A DNA stretch of 37,185 nucleotides from Sphaerisporangium perillae (GTDB taxonomy: Bacteria > Actinomycetota > Actinomycetes > Streptosporangiales > Streptosporangiaceae). The first letter of the stretch is position 1. The number at the start of each line of letters is the position of its first letter. The position numbers were made by a program, and so were the translations under genes. Under the pieces are notes generated by a model. It did not search any database and had not been told where the DNA came from. It was given only the letters and a program-made list of their open reading frames with translations. Below, piece after piece: positions 23,256 to 30,885 of this stretch. The DNA lies in contig NZ_JALLPO010000064.1 in NCBI RefSeq assembly GCF_023276435.1, positions 1 through 37,185 of the forward strand, read 5' to 3'.

Positions 23256-24452
23256 TTACGGACCCGACAGCGCGGGGGCGGAGTGGAGCACGTCACGGGC
23301 CAGACCGGCGTCCCCTTCCACCTCCGCCGGGAAGGTCGCGGGGGCGCCGCGGCCGCCGAGCAGGAAGCAGAAGGCGACGGCGTCGCAGGTGATCGCGGCG
23401 TCGGCGGGCGAGCCGTCGTCCGGCACGGCGGTCCGCGCGACGTCGAGCGGAACGTGCCAGGCGCCTCCGCCCGGACCGGTCAGCGTGAGCCGTATCGCGC
23501 GGCCCCCGCCGTCGGTCCCGGAGAGCAGCATCGTCCACGGGAGCAGCCGCGCGCAGAAGTCGGCCGTCGGGTGGATGTGGGCTGCCAGCGGAAGGGGAAG
23601 GCTGTGGCCGATCACCGTGGCCGCGTCGTCGGCGTGGATCCAGGTCTCCAGCATCCGGGCGAGCAGGTGGTCGGAGACGGCGAAGCTCATCCCTCCGGGG
23701 GCGACCGGCGTGGCGGGGTCCATCGAGGCCGCGTGCCGGCAGATCGCGTCGGCCTGGGCGCGCCAGTCGGCGCGGGTGCGCTCGGGCGGCTGGCCGGCCA
23801 CGAAGGCGAGCATGTCGGCGGTGCGGGCCAGGACCTCGCCGGCGACCGGCTCCGGACCCGCGACCGGAGCGCCGATCGCGGCGGCGACCAGGCTGTCGGT
23901 GGCGGCGAGGTGGGCGACGAGCTGCTGCAGCGTCCAGCCCTCGACGATCTCCTGGAGCCAGTCCTCGGGCGTCGCGGAGGCGAGCAGGGCGTCCATGGCG
24001 GCGACGCGCGCCGCGTACGGGGCGGCGAACCCCGTGGTGGCGGCGGGACGGCGAACGGAGCGCGTGACCGTCAAGAGCCGCGCCAGCGCGCCCGGTGGCG
24101 GCTCGGCGGCGGCCTCGATCAGCGCGTCGAGGCTCAGCCGCGCGACCGGGTCGGACACGCCGGGCAGGTCGGGCGTGGTGCGAGCGAACACCGCCGACTC
24201 CGACATATCCGATATGTCCGACACGCGGGACGCGCCCGGACTGCCGGAGTGGCCGGAGTGGCCGGAGTGGTCAGGGTGGTCGGGGTGGCCGGGCTGGTCG
24301 GGGTGGCCCGCGTCGCCGGAGGAGGTCGTCGTGGGGAGAGCCGAGGGGGCCAGGGTGTCGCCGTCGCCGGAGGAGGGCGTCGAGGGGAACGTGGGGATGG
24401 CCGAGGGGTCCGGGGTGTCGTCGGCGGGGCCGGTGCGGTGGTCCACCGTCAC
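23256..24452 (-). CDS. MDMPI-domain protein, putative anti-sigma factor
   Basis: This 398-residue protein is coupled to an ECF sigma gene by a GTGA overlap. Its N-terminal 110 residues are low complexity and include seven His-rich triplets (HPD, QPG and HSG). Next comes a helical mycothiol-type maleylpyruvate-isomerase N-terminal/DinB-like domain: RVAAMDALLASATPEDW, LQQLVAHLAATDSLVAAAIG, with a metal-ligand-like His in VAHLAATD, and FAVSDHLLARMLETWIHADD with a second His. A C-terminal domain follows (GRAIRLTLTGPGGGAWHVPL). MDMPI-domain proteins beside ECF sigma factors are thought to act as soluble redox- or metal-sensing anti-sigma factors; that role is inferred from the operon. GTG 24452 is the start. 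Confidence 0.72.
   Translation of the reverse strand: MTVDHRTGPADDTPDPSAIPTFPSTPSSGDGDTLAPSALPTTTSSGDAGHPDQPGHPDHPDHSGHSGHSGSPGASRVSDISDMSESAVFARTTPDLPGVSDPVARLSLDALIEAAAEPPPGALARLLTVTRSVRRPAATTGFAAPYAARVAAMDALLASATPEDWLQEIVEGWTLQQLVAHLAATDSLVAAAIGAPVAGPEPVAGEVLARTADMLAFVAGQPPERTRADWRAQADAICRHAASMDPATPVAPGGMSFAVSDHLLARMLETWIHADDAATVIGHSLPLPLAAHIHPTADFCARLLPWTMLLSGTDGGGRAIRLTLTGPGGGAWHVPLDVARTAVPDDGSPADAAITCDAVAFCFLLGGRGAPATFPAEVEGDAGLARDVLHSAPALSGP
24244..24306. repeat. Seven tandem 9-bp repeats inside the putative anti-sigma gene
   Basis: Seven head-to-tail 9-mers, CCGGAGTGG three times and then diverging copies (TCAGGGTGG, TCGGGGTGG, CCGGGCTGG, TCGGGGTGG), encode the HSG/HPD/QPG triplets on the minus strand. 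Being in phase with codons, copy number can change without breaking the frame. Confidence 0.85.
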
Positions 24453-25006
24453 ACCTCCTTCTCGGCGAGCTCGTCGGCGAGCCTTCGAAGACCCAGGCGG
24501 ATCCGCGACTTGACGGTTCCCTCAGGCAGCCCGAGATCCTCGGCCGTCTGACGGTAGGTACGGCCACGGTAGTACGCGAGTTCGATGGCCTCTCGCACCT
24601 CGCTCGGAAGCCTGCTGACGGCGAGCCGCACGCGCGCGGCCTCGTCGGCGGCGAGCACCCAGTCTTCCATCGGGCTCGGCTCGGGATCGGCCAGCCGGGG
24701 GGCGAGCGCCCGGACGCGGTGGCGCTCCTCGGTGCGCACGTGGTCGACGGCCCGCCGGTGCGCGATGGTCGCGAGCCACGAGCGCAGCGACCCCCGGTCG
24801 GGATCGAAGGCGAGCGGGCGTTCCCAGAAGGTGACGAACACCTCCTGGACGATGTCCTCGGCGACGACCCGGTCGCGGGTGACCCGCAGGGCCAGGCCCA
24901 GTACCAGCGGATACAGCCGGTCGTGCACCTCGCCCAGGGCGCTCTCGTCCCCGCCGACGACACGCTGATGCAGCAGCCGGTCGTCGGTCGTTCCAGGCGC
25001 CTCCAC
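24449..25006 (-). CDS. ECF-type RNA polymerase sigma factor
   Basis: This sigma-70 family factor has 185 residues. Region 2 spans about 20-95 (LGLALRVTRDRVVAEDIVQE, VFVTFWERP, LRSWLATIAHRRAVDH). Region 4 spans about 125-180 (RLAVSRLPSEVREAIELAYY, YRQTAEDLGLPEGTVKSRIR). GTG 25006 is preferred over GTG 25015 because AGGAGG (25021-25016) lies 9 bases before it; the other GTG abuts it. The overlapping downstream gene is the putative anti-sigma factor. The target promoters and signal are unknown. Confidence 0.92.
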   Translation of the reverse strand: MEAPGTTDDRLLHQRVVGGDESALGEVHDRLYPLVLGLALRVTRDRVVAEDIVQEVFVTFWERPLAFDPDRGSLRSWLATIAHRRAVDHVRTEERHRVRALAPRLADPEPSPMEDWVLAADEAARVRLAVSRLPSEVREAIELAYYRGRTYRQTAEDLGLPEGTVKSRIRLGLRRLADELAEKEV

Positions 25007-25140
25007 CGGCCCCACCCTCCTCGGTCAGCGACCCGAGCATCCCACTGTTCCGGAGAAATGTTGAGATGGATGGCGAAGCACGCATGGAAAGCACGATTCG
25101 GCATCGCACAGGTGCGCACCGACACCGCCCGGAGGCTCCC

Positions 25141-26769
25141 TTGACGCACGAGGTCACCAACCAGGTCCCCCCGCTCACCGGCCATGACGTGTCGGCCGAT
25201 CCCGCCCTTGTGGAAGGCGTGAACCGCGAGGACGCCGACTGGGCGCTCGGGGAGCTGCGCGCCCTCGGGACGCTCGCCGGGTCGGCGAAGGCCCAGGAGT
25301 GGGGCCGGCTGGCCAACGAGAACCCCCCGGTCCTGCGCACCCACGACCGGTACGGCAACCGGATCGACGAGGTGGATTTCCATCCCGCCTGGCACGAGCT
25401 GATGACGGTCGCCGTGGAGCACGGCCTGCACGCCACGCCCTGGGCCTCGCCCCGCCCGGGGGCCCACGTGGCGCGTGCGGCCAAGTTCTACGTGTGGTCC
25501 CAGGTGGAGGCCGGTCACGGCTGTCCCATCTCGATGACCTACGCCAGCGTGGCGGCGCTGCGCCACACCCGGGCCCTCGCGACCGAGTGGGAGCCGCTGT
25601 TGGAGTCCCGCAGCTACGACTTCGGCCTGCGCCCGGCCGCCGCCAAGCGCGGGGTGCTCGCCGGGATGGCGATGACCGAGAAGCAGGGCGGCTCGGACGT
25701 GCGCGCGAACACCACCCGCGCCGAGCCGCTGGGCGACGGCACCTACGCGATCACCGGGCACAAGTGGTTCAACTCGGCGCCCATGTGCGACGCCTTCCTC
25801 GTGCTGGCGCAGGCCCCCGGCGGGCTCTCGTGCTTCCTGCTCCCCCGGGTCCTGCCGGACGGCTCGCGCAACGCGATGCGGCTCATGCGGCTGAAGGACA
25901 AGCTCGGCAACAAGTCCAACGCCTCGGCCGAGGTCGAGTACGAGGGGGCGGTGGCCTACCTCGTCGGCGAGGAGGGCCGGGGGGTGCGGACCATCATCGA
26001 GATGGTCAACATGACCCGGCTCGACTGCGTCATCGGCTCGGCCTCCGGCATGCGGTACGGCGTGGCGCATGCGATCCACCACGCGACGCACCGCCGGGCG
26101 TTCGGCAAGGCGCTCGCCGAGCAGCCGCTGATGCGCGGCGTGCTGGCCGACCTGGCCCTTGAGTCCGAGGCCGCGACCGCCGTCATGACGCGTCTCGCGG
26201 GGGCCACCGACAAGGCGATCCGCGGCGAGGCCGGCGAAAGCGCGCTGCGCCGCACGGCGCTGGCCGCGGCGAAGTACTGGGTGTGCAAGCGGGCGCCGGT
26301 GCACGCGGCCGAGGCGCTGGAGTGCCTCGGCGGCAACGGGTACGTCGAGGAGTCGCAGATGCCGCGGCTGTTCCGGGAGTCGCCGCTCAACGGCATCTGG
26401 GAGGGGTCGGGCAACGTCGCCGCCCTGGACCTGATTCGGGCGCTCCAGCGCGAGCCGGAGGCCGCGGACGCGTTCCTGGCCGAGGTGGGGCTCGCCCAGG
26501 GCGCCGACCGCGCGCTGGACGACGCCGTGGAGCGGTTGCGCAAGACGCTGACCTCGGCCGGGGAGCCGGAGGCTCGGCGGCTGGCCGAGGAGATGACGCT
26601 CGTGCTCCAGGGGTCGCTGCTCGTCCGGTACGCGCCCGCCGCCGTGGCCGACGCCTTCTGCGCCTCGCGCCTGTCGGGCGACTGGGGACGGGCCTTCGGC
26701 ACGCTGCCGCGCGGCCTCGACCTGGACGCCGTCATCGAGCGGGCCCGGCCCGCCTCACGGAGTGCGTAG
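25141..26769 (+). CDS. aidB: AidB-like acyl-CoA dehydrogenase family protein
   Basis: This 542-residue flavoprotein of the AidB subgroup (E. coli AidB: 541) opens with THEVTNQVPPLTGHDV, the typical AidB N-terminus. FAD and substrate motifs are AMTEKQGGSDVRANTT and GHKWFNSAPMCDAFLVLAQA, and the C-terminal signature is ECLGGNGYVEESQMPRLFRE followed by IWEGSGN. In E. coli AidB is part of the adaptive response to alkylation and binds DNA through a C-terminal basic face. TTG 25141 is the start: GGAGG (25131-25135) lies 5 bases before it and the homologous N-terminus begins there; upstream ATGs at 25066 and 25084 are not needed. It is divergent from the ECF sigma gene across 134 bases. Confidence 0.9.
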   Translation: MTHEVTNQVPPLTGHDVSADPALVEGVNREDADWALGELRALGTLAGSAKAQEWGRLANENPPVLRTHDRYGNRIDEVDFHPAWHELMTVAVEHGLHATPWASPRPGAHVARAAKFYVWSQVEAGHGCPISMTYASVAALRHTRALATEWEPLLESRSYDFGLRPAAAKRGVLAGMAMTEKQGGSDVRANTTRAEPLGDGTYAITGHKWFNSAPMCDAFLVLAQAPGGLSCFLLPRVLPDGSRNAMRLMRLKDKLGNKSNASAEVEYEGAVAYLVGEEGRGVRTIIEMVNMTRLDCVIGSASGMRYGVAHAIHHATHRRAFGKALAEQPLMRGVLADLALESEAATAVMTRLAGATDKAIRGEAGESALRRTALAAAKYWVCKRAPVHAAEALECLGGNGYVEESQMPRLFRESPLNGIWEGSGNVAALDLIRALQREPEAADAFLAEVGLAQGADRALDDAVERLRKTLTSAGEPEARRLAEEMTLVLQGSLLVRYAPAAVADAFCASRLSGDWGRAFGTLPRGLDLDAVIERARPASRSA

Positions 26770-26844
26770 TACGTCACCGACCCGCTACGGACGGGAAACA
26801 CGGAGGAAACAGGCCGAGGCTGTCATGAGAGGGACTCACCGGCT

Positions 26845-26950
26845 CGGGTGAGGCGCACCTAGGGTTCCGCCCTCGCCGCTCGCGAGGGGCTGGTCCGAGA
26901 GGTGCAGGCGGCCTCGGCCGTTCCACGGCGGGACAAAAACCCGGGAGACA
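26845..26950 (+). ncRNA. Guanidine-I (ykkC) riboswitch aptamer
   Basis: The conserved blocks of the ykkC class are all present in order: CTAGGGTTCCG (26859-26869), GGCTGGTCCGAGAGGTGCAGG (starting at 26888), and ACGGCGGGACAAAAACCCGG running into GAGA (26925-26948). The class binds guanidinium (established). The only deviation noticed is an A where the consensus run usually reads AAAAGCCC. The downstream gene is a guanidine-hydrolase-like enzyme followed by an ABC importer, which matches the ligand. Outer boundaries are approximate. Confidence 0.9.
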
Positions 26951-26993
26951 GTCATATCGGCTGCCTCCCGTGTGAGGCGTTCTCGAAAGGGAG
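26942..26993 (+). promoter_or_regulatory. Riboswitch expression platform with alternative stems
   Basis: The 3' edge of the aptamer, CGGGAGACAG (26942-26951), can pair with CTGCCTCCCG (26961-26970) with one A-C mismatch. The same CTCCC (26965-26969) can instead pair with GGGAG (26989-26993), the ribosome binding site of the hydrolase gene. The two pairings exclude each other. With no T-run present, control is probably at translation initiation; the direction of the switch cannot be read from sequence. Confidence 0.5.
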
Positions 26994-26997
26994 TGCC

Positions 26998-28152
26998 GTG
27001 GGTCACCTCCACGACCACTACGGACCCGAAGCCCGCTACGCCGTCGAGCGCGAGGCAGAGCTTCCCCTCACCATGCACCGGCGCGAGATCGAGCGCGGCC
27101 TGGAACTCGGCCTGCCCGGCGCGGACTCGATCGTCGACCGGACGATCCCGACCTTCTCCCGGGGGGAGCTCCCGCACTTCGCCGGCATCAACACCTTCCT
27201 CAAGGCGCCGTACGTCGAGGACGTGCGGCGCTGCGGGGAGTTCGACGTCGCGGTGCTGGGCGCGCCGTTCGACGGCGGCACGACCTACCGTTCGGGCACG
27301 CGGTTCGGCCCGCAGGGCATCCGCAAGATCTCGGCGCTGTACGGGCCGTACAGCTTCGAGCTGGGCGTGGACCTGCGCGAGTCGATCACGATCGCCGACC
27401 TCGGGGACGTCTTCACGATCCCGGCCAACATCGAGAAGACCTTCGACCAGATCAGCAAGGCGGTGTCGCACGTCTACGCCAGCGGGGCGTTCCCGGTGGT
27501 GCTGGGCGGCGATCACTCGATCGGCTACCCGACGGTCCGCGGCATCGCCGAGCACGTTTCCGGAAATGTCGGCATCATTCACTTCGATCGGCACGTCGAC
27601 ACCCAGGAGACCGACCTCGACGAGCGGATGCACACCACGCCGTGGTTCCACGCGACCGACATCCCCAACGTGCCCGCGAAGAACCTCGTGCAGATCGGCA
27701 TCGGCGGGTGGCAGGCGCCCCGGCCGGGCGTGAAGGTCGGCAGGGAGCGCGGCACCACCATCATGACGGTCACCGACTGCGTCGAGATGGGCATCGAGGC
27801 CGCCGCCGAACGCGCGCTCGAGGTCGCCTGGGACGGCGCCGAGGCGGTCTGGCTGTCGTTCGACGTCGACTGCCTCGACGCGGCATTCGTCCCCGGCACG
27901 GGCTGGCCGGAGCCCGGCGGCTTCCTCCCCCGCGAGGTCCTGAAGTTCATCCAGCTCATCGCGGACGCCCGGCCGCTCGCCGGGATCGAGGTCGTCGAGT
28001 GCGCGCCGCCCTACGACAACGCCGAGATCACCGCGCTCATCGCGACCCGCGTCATCTGCGACACCCTCGGGTGCCTGGTGCGCGCCGGCCATCTCCCGAA
28101 GCGTGCCGGCGCGCACGCGAAGCCAGACCAGTCTGAGAGGGGAGCCGAGTGA
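26998..28152 (+). CDS. gdmH: Ureohydrolase-family guanidine hydrolase (GdmH-like)
   Basis: This 384-residue arginase/agmatinase-fold enzyme would hydrolyse guanidine to urea and ammonium. Metal ligands are H173 in GGDHS, D197, H199 and D201 in FDRHVD, and D289 and D291 in SFDVDCLD. PGTGWPEPGGF supports the active-site rim. The first Asp-Ala-His-x-Asp motif is changed to D-R-H-V-D. It has an N-terminal extension of about 70 residues (TMHRREIERG, HFAGINTFLKAPY), like the nickel-dependent guanidine hydrolases rather than ordinary agmatinases. GTG 26998 has AAGGGAG upstream. Substrate assignment rests mainly on the guanidine riboswitch in its leader and the ABC importer behind it; agmatinase or guanidinobutyrase is the alternative. 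No nickel-insertion genes (hypAB-like) are in the window. Confidence 0.82.
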   Translation: MGHLHDHYGPEARYAVEREAELPLTMHRREIERGLELGLPGADSIVDRTIPTFSRGELPHFAGINTFLKAPYVEDVRRCGEFDVAVLGAPFDGGTTYRSGTRFGPQGIRKISALYGPYSFELGVDLRESITIADLGDVFTIPANIEKTFDQISKAVSHVYASGAFPVVLGGDHSIGYPTVRGIAEHVSGNVGIIHFDRHVDTQETDLDERMHTTPWFHATDIPNVPAKNLVQIGIGGWQAPRPGVKVGRERGTTIMTVTDCVEMGIEAAAERALEVAWDGAEAVWLSFDVDCLDAAFVPGTGWPEPGGFLPREVLKFIQLIADARPLAGIEVVECAPPYDNAEITALIATRVICDTLGCLVRAGHLPKRAGAHAKPDQSERGAE

Positions 28153-29138
28153 TGCTCCGACGCCTCATCCTGCCCGCCGCCGTCCTGCTCGTCCTCGGCA
28201 CCGCCTGCGCGGCCGAGCAGGACGCCACTCCCCCGGCCGCCTCGGGGGCATCGACCGTCAAGCTCGGCTTCAGCGCGTGGCCCGGCTGGTTCCCCTGGCA
28301 GGTCGCCGAGGAGAAGGGGCTCTTCGCCAAGAACGGCGTCAAGGTGGAGCTTTCGTACTTCGACAGCTACACCGACAGCCTCAATGCCCTGGCCACCGGG
28401 AACATCGACGCCAACAGCCAGACGCTGAACGACACCCTCGCCTCGGTGGCCGGCGGCGCCAAGGAGGCCGTCGTCCTGGTCAACGACAACTCCAACGGCA
28501 ACGACCAGATCATCGCCAGGGACGGGGTGAAGAGCCTCGCCGACCTCAAGGGCAGGACGGTGGCGGCCGAGCAGGGCACCGTGGACCACTACCTGCTGCT
28601 GCTCGCGCTGCGGAAGGCGGGTCTCAGCGAGGCGGACGTGAAGTTCCAGCCGCTGGCGACCGACGCGGCGGCCGCCGCCTTCGTCGCGGGCCAGGTGGAC
28701 GCCGTCGGCGTCTTCGCCCCGTTCACCACCACCGCGCTCAAACGGCCCGGCAGCACGACGATCGCCAGCTCGGCCGACTTCCCCGGCGCCATCCCCGACC
28801 ACCTGGTGGTGACCAAGGACCTGCTGGGCAAGGACGCCAAGGCCGTGCAGGCACTGGTGAAGACCTGGTTCGACACCCTCACCTGGATCGCGGCCAACCG
28901 GGCGGAGGCGGTGAAGATCATGGCCGAACGGGCCGGGGTGAGCGTCGCCGACTACGAGACCTACGAGAAGGGCACCACGATCTTCACGCTGGAGCAGAAC
29001 CGGGCGGCGTTCGCGAGCGACCTGCCCGCCCGGGCGAGGCAGATCTCCGACTTCCTGGTCTCCAGCAAGCTGGTCGACACCGCTCCCCCGCTGGACGGCC
29101 TGCTCGAACCCAAGTTCGTCCAGGGGGTCCAGCCGTGA
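28152..29138 (+). CDS. ABC importer substrate-binding lipoprotein (NitT/TauT family), probably for guanidine
   Basis: This 328-residue protein has an N-terminal signal (LILPAAVLLVLG) and a lipobox-like TAC, giving a lipid-anchored binding protein. The mature part shows the NMT1/SsuA fold: KLGFSAWPGWFPWQVAEEKG, GLFAKNGVKVEL, ALATGNIDANSQTLND, LKGRTVAAEQGTVDHYLLLL. The ATG at 28152 overlaps the hydrolase stop (TGATG). It belongs to the riboswitch-led operon, so guanidine or a guanidino compound is the likely ligand; family members otherwise bind nitrate, sulfonates or pyrimidine precursors. Confidence 0.85.
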   Translation: MLRRLILPAAVLLVLGTACAAEQDATPPAASGASTVKLGFSAWPGWFPWQVAEEKGLFAKNGVKVELSYFDSYTDSLNALATGNIDANSQTLNDTLASVAGGAKEAVVLVNDNSNGNDQIIARDGVKSLADLKGRTVAAEQGTVDHYLLLLALRKAGLSEADVKFQPLATDAAAAAFVAGQVDAVGVFAPFTTTALKRPGSTTIASSADFPGAIPDHLVVTKDLLGKDAKAVQALVKTWFDTLTWIAANRAEAVKIMAERAGVSVADYETYEKGTTIFTLEQNRAAFASDLPARARQISDFLVSSKLVDTAPPLDGLLEPKFVQGVQP

Positions 29139-30079
29139 CCGGCGTCCCGGCGCGGGCCGGAGCCCCCACCCGGCAGGCCGCCGACCCGGGCGCGCACGCG
29201 GACGTGGACGCGGGCGCGCACGTGAACGCAGACAGGGGCGCGCACGTGAGCGCAGACGTGAGCGCGGGCGGCCGTCCCTGGAGCGGGGTGCGCCCGGGAC
29301 GGCGGATCCGGCTGCTGAACAGCGGCGTGTCCGCCCGCGTGGCCTGGGTGCTGCGCGCGCTGTCGGTGCTCGTGCCGCTCGCCGCGTGGCAGGCGCTCAG
29401 CGCGAGCGGGCTGGTGAACCCGACCTTCCTGCCCTCCCCGGCCGCCGTCTGGGCGGCGGGGAACGCGATGGCGGCGAGCGGGGACCTGTGGTCGGACCTG
29501 GCCGCGAGCCTCGGCCGCATCGGGCTCGGCTTCGCGCTCGCGGTGCTGATCTCCGTGCCGCTCGGGTTCACGATGGGGGCGCTGCCCTGGGCGCAGGCGC
29601 TGCTCGAACCGATGATCGGCCTGCTTCGCTACCTGCCGGCCTCCGCCTTCATCCCGCTGCTCATCATCTGGCTCGGCATCGGGGAGGCGTCCAAGGTGGC
29701 GCTGCTGGTCCTCGGGGTCGTCTTCTTCAACACACTGATGACGGCCGACGTCGTGCGCCAGGTGCCCCGGCGGCTGCTGGAGGTCTCCGCGACGCTCGGC
29801 GCGGGGCGCCTGAGGGTCGCCTCCCGCGTGGTCTTCCCGTACGCGCTGCCCGGCATGATCGACGCGATGCGGGTCAACGCGGCGGCGGCCTGGAACTTCG
29901 TGGTCGTGGCCGAGCTGATCGCGGCCACCTCGGGGCTCGGCTACCGGATCACCCGGGCCCAGCGGTTCCTGCAGACCGACCGGATCTTCGCGATTCTCGT
30001 GCTGATCGGCCTGATCGGGCTGGCCATCGACGTCCTGCTCCGCCTGCTGCGCACGCGGATCGGAAGGTGGGCCGGATGA
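29135..30079 (+). CDS. ABC importer permease (SsuC/TauC family)
   Basis: This 314-residue inner-membrane component has about six helices from residue 75 on. The conserved cytoplasmic loop LEVSATLGAGRLRVASRVVF, followed by PYALPGMIDAMRVN, is the EAA-type contact with the ATPase. The first 65 residues are unusual: three 8-residue repeats of type GAHxxxDx, encoded by 24-bp DNA repeats. GTG 29135 overlaps the binding-protein stop (GTGA). Homologues start close to the first helix, so the real start may lie further downstream. Confidence 0.85.
   Translation: MTGVPARAGAPTRQAADPGAHADVDAGAHVNADRGAHVSADVSAGGRPWSGVRPGRRIRLLNSGVSARVAWVLRALSVLVPLAAWQALSASGLVNPTFLPSPAAVWAAGNAMAASGDLWSDLAASLGRIGLGFALAVLISVPLGFTMGALPWAQALLEPMIGLLRYLPASAFIPLLIIWLGIGEASKVALLVLGVVFFNTLMTADVVRQVPRRLLEVSATLGAGRLRVASRVVFPYALPGMIDAMRVNAAAAWNFVVVAELIAATSGLGYRITRAQRFLQTDRIFAILVLIGLIGLAIDVLLRLLRTRIGRWAG
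29189..29260 (+). repeat. Three 24-bp repeats at the start of the permease gene
   Basis: Three in-frame units begin GGCGCGCACG and encode GAHADVDA, GAHVNADR and GAHVSADV. A shorter related piece, GACGTGAGCGCGGGC, follows. The repeat adds a flexible His/Asp N-terminus and could expand or contract in frame. Confidence 0.75.
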
Positions 30080-30843
30080 CGCTGCGCCTGGAGAACCTCG
30101 GCAAGGAGTTCGCGGCCGGGCGGCCGGTGCTGGCCGACCTGGACGTCACGATCGCGTCCGGCGAGTTCGTCTGCGTGGTCGGGGCTAGCGGGTCGGGCAA
30201 GTCGACTCTGCTGTCGCTGATCGCCGGCCTGATCCCGCCCACCACCGGCCGGATCCTGCTGGACGGCGAGGAGGTCACCGGGCCGGGGCCCGAGCGCGGG
30301 CTGGTGTTCCAGACCGCGTCTCTCTACCCCTGGCGCAGCGTGGCGCGCAACGTCGCCTTCGGGCTGGAGGCGCTGCGCCTGCCGCGCGCCCGGCGCCAGG
30401 AGCGGGTCGGACGGCTGCTGGAGGAGGTGGGCCTGGCCCATCTCGCCGGCGCGCTGCCGGGGCGGCTGTCGGGCGGCCAGCAGCAGCGCGTCGCCATCGC
30501 CCGGGCCCTCGCGTGCTCGCCGCGCGTGCTGCTGCTCGACGAGCCGTTCGGCGCGCTGGACGTGCAGACGAAGGAGGACATGCAGCTGTTCATCCGGCAG
30601 GTGTGGCAGGACGTGCCCACGACTGTGATCATGGTCACCCACGACGTCGAGGAGGCCGTCTTCCTCGGCCGGCGGGTGCTCGTCCTGTCGTGCGATCCGG
30701 GCAGGATCGCCCGTGACCTGGCCGTCGACCTGCCCGCCGAGCGGGCGCTCACCGAGAAGCGGTCACCGGAGTTCCTCGCGATGCGCGCCGAGGTGGAGGA
30801 TCTCGTCCGTGCCGAGCACCGCGCGCATCAGGCGCGCGTGTAG
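30076..30843 (+). CDS. ABC importer ATPase (SsuB/TauB family)
   Basis: This 255-residue nucleotide-binding subunit is complete: Walker A GASGSGKST (about 38-46), Q-loop VFQTASLYPWRSV, signature LSGGQQQR, Walker B VLLLDEPFGALD and the switch His in MVTHDVEEAV. The ATG overlaps the permease stop (ATGA). It is the last gene of the riboswitch-led operon. Confidence 0.92.
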   Translation: MTLRLENLGKEFAAGRPVLADLDVTIASGEFVCVVGASGSGKSTLLSLIAGLIPPTTGRILLDGEEVTGPGPERGLVFQTASLYPWRSVARNVAFGLEALRLPRARRQERVGRLLEEVGLAHLAGALPGRLSGGQQQRVAIARALACSPRVLLLDEPFGALDVQTKEDMQLFIRQVWQDVPTTVIMVTHDVEEAVFLGRRVLVLSCDPGRIARDLAVDLPAERALTEKRSPEFLAMRAEVEDLVRAEHRAHQARV

Positions 30844-30885
30844 GTTCGGCATGGAATGACCTCAGCATCGAAGGGATGAATCGCT

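Noticed and set aside
24203..24219. Palindrome GACATAT-CCG-ATATGTC
   Set aside because: It lies well inside the anti-sigma coding sequence and encodes normal residues (VSDISDMSE); an operator role has no support.
24244..24306. Regular repeats considered as a CRISPR-like array
   Set aside because: The units are 9 bp, contiguous without spacers and encode in-frame triplets of a protein.
22458..24551. 697-codon plus-strand frame across the DUF1707 and anti-sigma genes
   Set aside because: It covers two real minus-strand genes and the start of the sigma gene; composition is that of a complement of coding DNA.
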